A stretch of 50,100 nt of DNA, from positions 1-50,100 of the forward strand of contig CALKCM010000019.1 in NCBI GenBank assembly GCA_938086785.1, given 5' to 3'. How positions within the stretch are numbered: position 1 is the stretch's first letter; each line of letters begins with the position of its first letter. The position numbers were made by a program, and so were the translations under genes. Shown here piece by piece: positions 44,632-50,100 of the stretch. A model generated the notes under the pieces. That model ran no database searches and had not been told where the DNA came from. It saw only the letters and a program-made list of their open reading frames with translations. Source of the DNA: an uncultured Bacteroidia bacterium (lineage in GTDB: Bacteria > Bacteroidota > Bacteroidia > NS11-12g > UBA955).

Positions 44632-45339
44632 ATGAAAAAATCCTTTTTTACCATTGGAGTGATGTGCTACAACGAAGAGGGGAGTATATCGCGTGTGGTA
44701 AAAAACATCTTTGATGAACTTTCAGACATCTTAAAACTTCAAGTTTTGGTTGTGGATGATGGAAGCACAGATAATTCTGTTCATATTGTTCAACGTCTAC
44801 AGAAGGATTATTCAAACCTTGATCTTATTGCTAAAAACGAAAATGAGGGCATTGGGAGTACTCTGAAAAGCATATACACCAAGGGGTTGGGCGACTATAT
44901 TGTGGCTGTTCCTGGAGATGGGCAGTTTGATATCAATGAACTTAAGGACTTTTTAGAATTTAAAGAAGGAGTGTTCGTCAATCTATACCGTGCGGAAAAC
45001 ACTACTTATAGTCTGTTCAGGAATGGTTTGTCTCTATTGAATAAATTAATCAACAAGAGTTTAGTTGGCCTTGAAATAAAGGATGTAAACTGGATTTTGA
45101 TTTTTAGAAAATCGGATTTGCAATCTATTTTCCCCATAGAATTACAAAGTAATATTCTCACCAGTGAAATTTGCGCAAAGCTCGTATCAAAGGGCTGTTC
45201 GGTAATTGAATCAAAATCTAAATACCTGCCGCGAACTTCGGGTAAAAGCAGAGGAGCCTCCTTGCAAATTGTATGGAAGGCAGCCAAAGAAACCGCTCGT
45301 CTAATTTGGGTAGTCCGTCGCTATCAATGGAGAAAGTAA
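44632..45339 (+). CDS. Family 2 glycosyltransferase
   Basis: This 235-residue GT-A enzyme has FFTIGVMCYNEEGSISRVV, VLVVDDGSTDNSVHIV (first nucleotide-binding Asp), ENEGIGSTLKSIY and VAVPGDGQFDINEL, where PGDG takes the place of the usual DADG metal motif. It resembles dolichol-phosphate-mannose synthase-type family 2 enzymes, lacking membrane helices. Donor and acceptor are unknown. It converges on the acyltransferase gene with only 3 nt between the stops and may act in the same surface-glycan pathway. Confidence 0.9.
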   Translation: MKKSFFTIGVMCYNEEGSISRVVKNIFDELSDILKLQVLVVDDGSTDNSVHIVQRLQKDYSNLDLIAKNENEGIGSTLKSIYTKGLGDYIVAVPGDGQFDINELKDFLEFKEGVFVNLYRAENTTYSLFRNGLSLLNKLINKSLVGLEIKDVNWILIFRKSDLQSIFPIELQSNILTSEICAKLVSKGCSVIESKSKYLPRTSGKSRGASLQIVWKAAKETARLIWVVRRYQWRK

Positions 45340-45342
45340 GAA

Positions 45343-45822
45343 TTATTTAATTTTAGCTGGATTCCCATAAGCGGTAGCTCCAGCAGGAACATCTTTAGTT
45401 ACAACGCTACCAGCGCCAATAAGTGCTCCTTCCCCAATTGATATGCCACACATAATGGTTGCACTGGAACCTATAGATGCTCCTTTGCCAATTATAGTGT
45501 TTTCCATGGTCCAATCTTCTTCGGTTTGCATGCTTCCATCAGGCCGAGTTGCGCGTGGTATTCTATCATTAATGAAGGTCACATTATGGCCTATAAATAC
45601 ATTGTCCTCAATGGTTACTCCCTCACATATAAAGGAATGACTGCTAACTTTACAGTTTTTTCCAATCGAAACACCTTTTTGTATTTCAACAAAGGTGCCT
45701 ACTTTACTCCCATCATCAATACTGCATCCATATGCATTAACAAAATCATATATTTTAACATCCTTACCCACCTTTACATTATTAAGGCTTTGTTTAGGGT
45801 TATCTGTATTTAGCATCTCCAT
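45343..45822 (-). CDS. Left-handed beta-helix acyltransferase
   Basis: This 159-residue protein is built of hexapeptide repeats (VKVGKDVKIYDFVN, IDDGSKVGTF, VSIGKNCKVSSHSF, VTIEDNVFIGHNVTFINDRIPRA, IIGKGASIGSSATI, ISIGEGALIGAGSVVTKDVPAGA), ending with the GNPAKIK cap. This is the WbpD/WlbB/FdtC-like group that N-acetylates 3-amino sugars on nucleotide carriers; NDRIPRATRPDG is characteristic. It could act on the product of a DegT-type aminotransferase such as the one at 38129. A start at the second Met (three codons in) is possible. Confidence 0.9.
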   Translation of the reverse strand: MEMLNTDNPKQSLNNVKVGKDVKIYDFVNAYGCSIDDGSKVGTFVEIQKGVSIGKNCKVSSHSFICEGVTIEDNVFIGHNVTFINDRIPRATRPDGSMQTEEDWTMENTIIGKGASIGSSATIMCGISIGEGALIGAGSVVTKDVPAGATAYGNPAKIK

Positions 45823-45828
45823 TCATGG

Positions 45829-45836
45829 CAAAGCTA
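45829..45836 (-). promoter_or_regulatory. -7 promoter box TAGCTTTG, 6 nt from ATG
   Basis: On the minus strand TAGCTTTG is followed by 6 nt and the acyltransferase ATG at 45822. The match to TAnnTTTG is exact and the spacing is of the leaderless type. Confidence 0.6.
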
Positions 45837-45870
45837 TTTAATTTTGAACTATTATTAGGCATTTTATCAT

Positions 45871-46875
45871 TTAGATTAGAAAATCATTTTGAATAAACTG
45901 GTTGAGTTCTTCAATGGTTTGGCCCTGTTTTTTGAAGAACTGATTTCGCTGTTTTTCTGCTACCTGCGATACCAATGTGCTCTTGCCAATAAAATTGTTA
46001 AGCCATTTATCTACGTTTTCATTAAAAAAAGTGTTTTTTGTAATCATATAATTGAATGTATTGTAACCAATATAAGTTGACTTGTTCTCGTTAGTTTGGA
46101 GGGATACAGTGTTGTTGCCAATCATTAAGTCACTTATGTATAATTTATAGTTTGTAGAAGTAACTTGCATTTTGGCAGGATGTATTTTCTTGCCCATTTC
46201 GGCTTGTCTTTGCACGCATTGAATTAGTATTTTAACATCTTGTATTATATCAAGAGCAGTTTGCTTTTCGCCAAAGAAACCTGCTTCCCAATAAAACTTA
46301 ATCTGTTGAAGGGTGCTTTTAAGGGTGTCTTCAGTCCAAATTTCTACAGAGGGAAGATTGAGAAATTCTCTTCCAATATTCGTAGATATTTCTTTCCATT
46401 CCTCTGGAGATTCAATGTCTTCTACTTTTTGCAATTGTACTTCGGGTAGATTCATGATTGATTTAGTCCAATAGGCCGATTTGAACCGGGCTAAGTTGGG
46501 GAGAAAGAAGTGATAGAAAACGGGTAAATCTTCAGCCGCATAAATCATTTTGCGCTCTTCAAATGCATTCGCTCCCTGGATACCACCTAATAGCCCATTT
46601 AAATAAGACCTAAAGGTAGAGGGGTCATTGCTTAATTTATTAATTTGAAAGTTAACTGAGGAACTGTTGTTCTCAGAGAGACTATCTAGAGGAATGCCAT
46701 AATGTTTGCATATCTTCACAGTTTCAGCAAGTGAAATGGAGGTTTGTCCTCTAAAACGTCTATAAATACTATCAATGCTCAGTCCGAGTAAATCACTGAG
46801 CTCTGTGGCTAAATGAGTTTGAGTTGGAGTGTTTTTTTTAAGTAATTCTATAAACTCTTCTTGAATTTTATCCAT
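45871..46875 (-). CDS. HTH regulator with large C-terminal domain
   Basis: This 334-residue protein starts with a helix-turn-helix (about residues 18-65: THLATELSDLLGLSIDSIYRRFRGQTSISLAETVKICKHYGIPLDSL) of the XRE-like type. About 260 residues of mostly helical sequence of no family I recognise follow, with WTKSIMNLPEV and FYWEAGFFGEKQTALDII segments. Proteins of this layout occur in Bacteroidota as lone regulators with unknown ligand. It is divergent from the secreted protein at 47096 and has AT-rich repeats between, so self- and neighbour-regulation are plausible but unproven. Confidence 0.8.
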   Translation of the reverse strand: MDKIQEEFIELLKKNTPTQTHLATELSDLLGLSIDSIYRRFRGQTSISLAETVKICKHYGIPLDSLSENNSSSVNFQINKLSNDPSTFRSYLNGLLGGIQGANAFEERKMIYAAEDLPVFYHFFLPNLARFKSAYWTKSIMNLPEVQLQKVEDIESPEEWKEISTNIGREFLNLPSVEIWTEDTLKSTLQQIKFYWEAGFFGEKQTALDIIQDVKILIQCVQRQAEMGKKIHPAKMQVTSTNYKLYISDLMIGNNTVSLQTNENKSTYIGYNTFNYMITKNTFFNENVDKWLNNFIGKSTLVSQVAEKQRNQFFKKQGQTIEELNQFIQNDFLI

Positions 46876-46910
46876 TTTTATTTTGCGATTTACAATTTAT
46901 GTATTTACAA

Positions 46911-46967
46911 ATATATGCGATATATGATTATTTCGGATATAAAAAATTAATATATGTATGATATGTG
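46911..46967. promoter_or_regulatory. AT-rich direct repeats, candidate operator
   Basis: ATATATG-CG-ATATATG occupies 46911-46926, with self-complementary ATATAT arms. A related copy, ATATATG-TATG-ATATGTG, is at 46950-46967. Both lie between the divergent HTH gene and the secreted-protein gene. In such an AT-rich stretch this can arise by chance. Confidence 0.3.
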
Positions 46968-47017
46968 TTTTTTATATATCATTTGAATGTTATTTTTATG
47001 TTTTTTGTTCTAATTAT

Positions 47018-47031
47018 AAACGTATACGTTT
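47018..47031. promoter_or_regulatory. Perfect 14-bp palindrome, candidate operator
   Basis: AAACGTATACGTTT is a perfect 14-bp inverted repeat in the 220-nt divergent region between the HTH gene and the secreted protein, 64 nt upstream of the latter's ATG and about 31 nt upstream of a CATCTTTG near-promoter box (47063-47070). The CG-containing core stands out from the AT-rich surroundings. Confidence 0.45.
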
Positions 47032-47095
47032 TTTATGCAAATAATGGGCTTCATTCCTAAATCATCTTTGTACCACAACAAAAGAAAAAGTAAAC

Positions 47096-48217
47096 ATGAA
47101 AAAAGTAGTATTGATTATCGCAGCATTAATTATTAGTTTTATTTCAAATAAGATCAAAGCACAATCTGGAGCTCATTCAAAGCCATCCATTTGTCTCATA
47201 GCTTTTGATTTTTTGGATTACATTAAGGATATACCTGATGCTATGCCGTATCTATATAATGAATTGCAAAGGTTAAATAAATATACCGTTACGGATAAGT
47301 ATGACTTAGAATATTTTGTAAAACGCGATACCCTCAAGATTGCAAATTGTTACAGCACTCAATGCCTGACAGAGTTGAGTAAAAAAATAGAAGCAGATTA
47401 TTATATGACTGGATCTATTTCTACTATAGGCGAAAAGATTCTGGTAAATTTTAGGCTATTTAATACGAGCGAAAAGTCTTTTGAGCGCACATATACCAAA
47501 GTATTCCTAAAAATTTCGGGTCAGGAATTATTGATGTTTCGCATTGCATTGAATGAAATGTACGGTATTTCAAATGACCAATTAATCGTGGATAAGTTGA
47601 CGAAGTCGGAGCAATATAATAGTGAGATAAACAATCCATATCAATTGTCATTAAGTGCTAATGGTCCAAGAATGGGGGGTGTTTTTGTAATGGGGCAAGC
47701 AGCGGATATTTTACAGGCTCCAACTTTCGATGGCGGTTTTGCTTCTACGAATTACTCATTTCAGTTTGGATATCAATTCGAAAAGCAGTACTTGAATGAA
47801 GGTAATTTTCAAGCGTTATTTGAGTTTGTTCCTATGATTTCAGGATTAGATCAAGGACGCTTTATTCCAAGTATAGCTATATTAAATGGGATCAGAAACA
47901 ATAAAAGTGGACTTGAGTTTGCCATTGGGCCAAGCTTTACCTTAACCAAAATGGCGCAAGGAGTTTATGATGCCAATGGTAATTGGATTTTAAAAAGTCA
48001 ACTGCCTGCTGGTTCTGCTATGGATAAATTTGAAAAAAGAATGGATAGCAGGGGAACCGTCGAATTGAGCACCTCTTTAATTATTGCCATTGGCAAGACT
48101 TTTAAAAGTGGAAAGATGAACTTACCGGTTAACTTTTTTTATTCACCGGGCTTAAAATCACAGAGATTTGGAGTATCCATGGGATGGAATGCGAAAGATC
48201 GATTTAAGAATAAGTAA
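47096..48217 (+). CDS. Secreted CsgG-like N-domain / barrel protein
   Basis: This 373-residue protein has a signal peptide (MKKVVLIIAALIISFISNKIKAQ). The first half resembles the CsgG/TolB-N-like fold: a strand with SICLIAFDFL, then an NCYSTQCLTELSKKIEADYYMTGSISTIGE segment whose Cys-x4-Cys and AD-YY-x-GSIS pattern recalls assembly and lipoprotein-export proteins. The second half (about 180-373), with alternating YSFQFGYQF, LFEFVPMI, FAIGPSFTL and FGVSMGWNA segments, looks like an outer-membrane barrel. I know no characterised relative. It is divergent from the HTH regulator and ends at a strong terminator. Confidence 0.7.
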   Translation: MKKVVLIIAALIISFISNKIKAQSGAHSKPSICLIAFDFLDYIKDIPDAMPYLYNELQRLNKYTVTDKYDLEYFVKRDTLKIANCYSTQCLTELSKKIEADYYMTGSISTIGEKILVNFRLFNTSEKSFERTYTKVFLKISGQELLMFRIALNEMYGISNDQLIVDKLTKSEQYNSEINNPYQLSLSANGPRMGGVFVMGQAADILQAPTFDGGFASTNYSFQFGYQFEKQYLNEGNFQALFEFVPMISGLDQGRFIPSIAILNGIRNNKSGLEFAIGPSFTLTKMAQGVYDANGNWILKSQLPAGSAMDKFEKRMDSRGTVELSTSLIIAIGKTFKSGKMNLPVNFFYSPGLKSQRFGVSMGWNAKDRFKNK

Positions 48218-48240
48218 ATTGAATAGTTTATCTGTTCTTT

Positions 48241-48268
48241 ATGAGGGGCTATTGCTCCTCATTTTTTT
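48241..48268 (+). terminator. Intrinsic terminator after 48217
   Basis: ATGAGGGGC (48241-48249), loop TATT and GCTCCTCAT (48254-48262) form a 9-bp stem with one G-U pair, followed by seven Ts (48262-48268). It lies 23 nt after the stop codon. Confidence 0.88.
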
Positions 48269-48721
48269 ATATCTTGGGTATAGCGATCTTTTCTTCTTTC
48301 TAATATAGATCGCCTGCATTGAACCGCTCACTTTCCCTTTGGGTATGGAAAACCTGTTTTATTAATCTCTTCTGAGGCTTTGGCTAAAAATTTATTTGGT
48401 CACTTTAATAAGTATAATGGGCTCCTTATCTGTTTGTTATATCATAGGTAGGTTGGTCATATTTATTAGCAGGTGCTTAAGGTGTATGTCCATGTTTTTG
48501 CTATTTATGTTTAGTTATGCAAACCAGGCTTTCATTTCTTTGATTGTTTTTTTCTCTGCGATTTGTAGTATTTAAATTGCTTAATAGTAGAGGTTAGATC
48601 GTGTTCTATATCGCTAAAGTGCCTTATTTGAATAGGGTTTATTATATGCTTTAGATTTACTAATTCACAGCTGTTAATAATACATGCGTATATTCTTTCG
48701 TTTAGGTTCTATTTTCGTTGC
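48269..48721. other. Intergenic region with no recognisable gene
   Basis: About 450 nt lie between the terminator and ddl. An inverted repeat GCGATCT (48283-48289) / AGATCGC (48307-48313) with a 17-nt loop is the only structure I see besides the candidate ddl box at 48710-48717. All frames hold several stops. It could contain a small RNA or the remains of a decayed gene, but nothing supports either. Confidence 0.5.
48710..48717 (+). promoter_or_regulatory. Possible ddl -7 box TATTTTCG
   Basis: TATTTTCG ends 4 nt before the ddl ATG. It departs from TAnnTTTG by one base, as at 209-216 and 44487-44494, and shares the short spacing of the exact boxes. Confidence 0.35.
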
Positions 48722-49789
48722 ATGAATGTGGGGATTATTCTGGGTGGAGTATCACCGGAGCACGAAATATCAATAAAGTCTGCAAAAAATATATTTTTAG
48801 CTGGAACTGAAAGTAAAGATAATACGTTCAGATTAATTGGAATTTCAAAAACAGGGCAATGGTATCTGCTTCCTGATGCATTTTTTGACTCATTTGACGA
48901 AATCGGATCATCAAAGTTACACCAGCCTTTATTGCTAATACCAGGAGCAAAGAACCCCATTTGTTTGGATAACAAAGAAAAAGAGGCTCTTCCATTGGAT
49001 GCGATATTTCCCATTGTTCATGGGAATAATGGAGAAGATGGTCTGTTGCAAGGGCTTCTGGAAATATTAGACATACCTTTTGTAGGGCCTGGCGTTTTAG
49101 CGAGTTCTATGTGTATGGATAAGGAGGTGACTAAGCAACTTTTGAAACAGAACGGAATCCCCGTTACTCCGGGAACCAGCCTTTATTCTTATAAAAAATA
49201 CGATTATAATGCACTAATTACGGAATATGGGCTTCCCTTATTTGTTAAACCTGCCAATGCGGGAAGTGCTGTTGGGGTAGGGAAGGCTAAATCATTAGAC
49301 GAACTAAAGTTGAAAGTGGAGGAGGCTTTTGCTTTTGATGATAAAGTGCTCGTTGAAAAAGCAATGACAGGAAGAGAAGTTGAAGTGGCCGTTTTAGGAA
49401 ATAGAGTTTTGCAAGTGAGTACAGTAGGAGAAATTATTGTTCACAGTGAATTTTATACCTACGAAAATAAATATAGCAATCCTGATACCATCGTAAATGT
49501 TCCAGCAAAAGATTTCAATTCGTCTCAAGCGGAAGAACTGAGTGCCATTGCTTTAAAAGCATATGAAATCATGCAGCTAGAAGGAATGAGCCGAGTCGAT
49601 TTTTTCTATACTGGTCCCGGTGATTATTGCCTGAATGAAATTAATACACTTCCTGGGTTTACAGATATTTCCATGTACCCAATGCTCATGAAAACCGTGG
49701 GATACTCCTTTACTCAACTGGTTGATCGGCTTTGTGACTTGGCCTTAGAGCGTCACAATTATAGAAGCCTTAAGCAAAGGAGTTTATAA
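48722..49789 (+). CDS. ddl: D-alanine--D-alanine ligase
   Basis: This 355-residue ATP-grasp enzyme joins two D-alanines for peptidoglycan. VGIILGGVSPEHEISIKSAKN is the N-terminal signature; PIVHGNNGEDGLLQGLLEILDIPFVGPGVLASSMCMDK follows; the ATP-grasp core has FVKPANAGSAVGVGKA and the C-terminal catalytic block SRVDFFYTGPGDYCLNEINTLPGFT. The length and motifs are those of the Ddl family. Unlike many bacteria, no mur or fts genes adjoin it. Its stop lies 1 nt from the stop of the converging T9SS cargo gene. Confidence 0.97.
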   Translation: MNVGIILGGVSPEHEISIKSAKNIFLAGTESKDNTFRLIGISKTGQWYLLPDAFFDSFDEIGSSKLHQPLLLIPGAKNPICLDNKEKEALPLDAIFPIVHGNNGEDGLLQGLLEILDIPFVGPGVLASSMCMDKEVTKQLLKQNGIPVTPGTSLYSYKKYDYNALITEYGLPLFVKPANAGSAVGVGKAKSLDELKLKVEEAFAFDDKVLVEKAMTGREVEVAVLGNRVLQVSTVGEIIVHSEFYTYENKYSNPDTIVNVPAKDFNSSQAEELSAIALKAYEIMQLEGMSRVDFFYTGPGDYCLNEINTLPGFTDISMYPMLMKTVGYSFTQLVDRLCDLALERHNYRSLKQRSL

Positions 49790-49790
49790 A

Positions 49791-50100
49791 TTACCTGAGT
49801 AGATGGAATGTCCCATCAAACTTGTATACTTTGTCATCTAAAGAAGATACTTCTATATAGTAGACATATACTCCTTGATCTGCGATTTTTCCATAATAAT
49901 CCCCATCCCATGGTTCATCAATGCTCTCAGTCTCATACATCTTCTCTCCCCACCGGTTGAAGATAATCATTTTAAAGTCCTTGAAGTTTGTAGCTACTGG
50001 AATAAATACATTATTGGCATTTGGTCCAAATCCATTTGGACTAAAGGCATCGGGTATAAATACAATGATATCCGGACCAATATATACTCGCTGTGAGGCA
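49791..50100 (-). CDS. T9SS type-B sorting domain protein, partial
   Basis: The C-terminal 102 residues of a minus-strand gene that runs off the right edge. Reading towards the stop: IVFIPDAFSPNGFGPNANNVFIP, KMIIFNRWGEKMYET, EPWDGDYYGKIADQGVYVYYIEV and the terminal FHLLR. This is the gliding-motility-associated C-terminal domain that marks T9SS cargo (type B), and the final FHLLR is identical to that of the protein ending at 41761. The N-terminal part and function lie outside the window. Confidence 0.9.
   Translation of the reverse strand, partial: ASQRVYIGPDIIVFIPDAFSPNGFGPNANNVFIPVATNFKDFKMIIFNRWGEKMYETESIDEPWDGDYYGKIADQGVYVYYIEVSSLDDKVYKFDGTFHLLR

Noticed and set aside
49875..50096. Plus-strand open frame at the right edge
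   Set aside because: The reverse strand carries an unmistakable T9SS sorting domain over the same bases; the plus frame is its shadow.

Overview
This window is core chromosome of an AT-rich member of the Bacteroidota, most likely a Flavobacteriales-like gliding or type IX-secreting bacterium. The evidence is the nadE / gldB / cmk / porQ neighbourhood, two type IX secretion (T9SS) cargo proteins with type-B C-terminal sorting domains (39281-41761 and the partial gene at the right edge), repeated TAnnTTTG promoter elements (the Bacteroidota -7 box), a Rho with a long Asn/Lys-rich insertion, and zinc-free S14 and L36 ribosomal proteins. I see no phage, insertion sequence, CRISPR array, tRNA or rRNA.

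Layout. 1-4070: tandem hairpins of unknown origin, an ABM-fold small protein, an unrecognised secreted protein, RmuC and a START/AHSA1-like protein. 4376-7230: rho, apaG and an SDR oxidoreductase. 7227-10415: a large secreted beta-propeller (sortilin/BNR-like) protein. 10604-13772: two GT-C (family 39-type) membrane glycosyltransferases. 13805-19006: NAD synthetase, a PorT-like outer-membrane barrel, GldB, CMP kinase and PorQ, mixing metabolism with the T9SS/gliding machinery. 19092-20954: an LtaS-like membrane sulfatase. 21084-37974: one long + strand ribosomal cluster (str + S10 + spc + alpha operons fused: rpsL, rpsG, fusA, rpsJ to rplQ) with no tuf, map or adk, closed by a strong intrinsic terminator. 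38129-45822: sugar aminotransferase, T9SS type-B protein, Nudix hydrolase, dihydroorotase, DUF58 protein, family-2 glycosyltransferase and a left-handed beta-helix acyltransferase. 45871-48217: an HTH regulator divergent from a secreted CsgG-like/barrel protein. 48722-49789: D-Ala-D-Ala ligase. 49791-end: the C-terminus of another T9SS type-B cargo.

How it fits together. The ribosomal cluster supplies translation, SecY and RNA polymerase alpha. SecY exports the signal-peptide proteins, and PorQ, GldB and the barrel protein belong to the outer-membrane secretion/gliding apparatus that would handle the two sorting-domain cargoes. The glycosyltransferases, sugar aminotransferase and acyltransferase probably feed surface glycans.

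The most notable non-gene signals are: (i) at least eight genes whose TAnnTTTG box ends only 4-8 nt before the start codon, implying leaderless mRNAs; (ii) face-to-face overlapping promoters between gldB and the PorT-like gene; (iii) several convergent gene pairs whose stop codons interlock; (iv) a ribosomal protein L17 with a helix-hairpin-helix-like C-terminal extension. I found no clear new defence or mobile system; this is mostly ordinary core genome.
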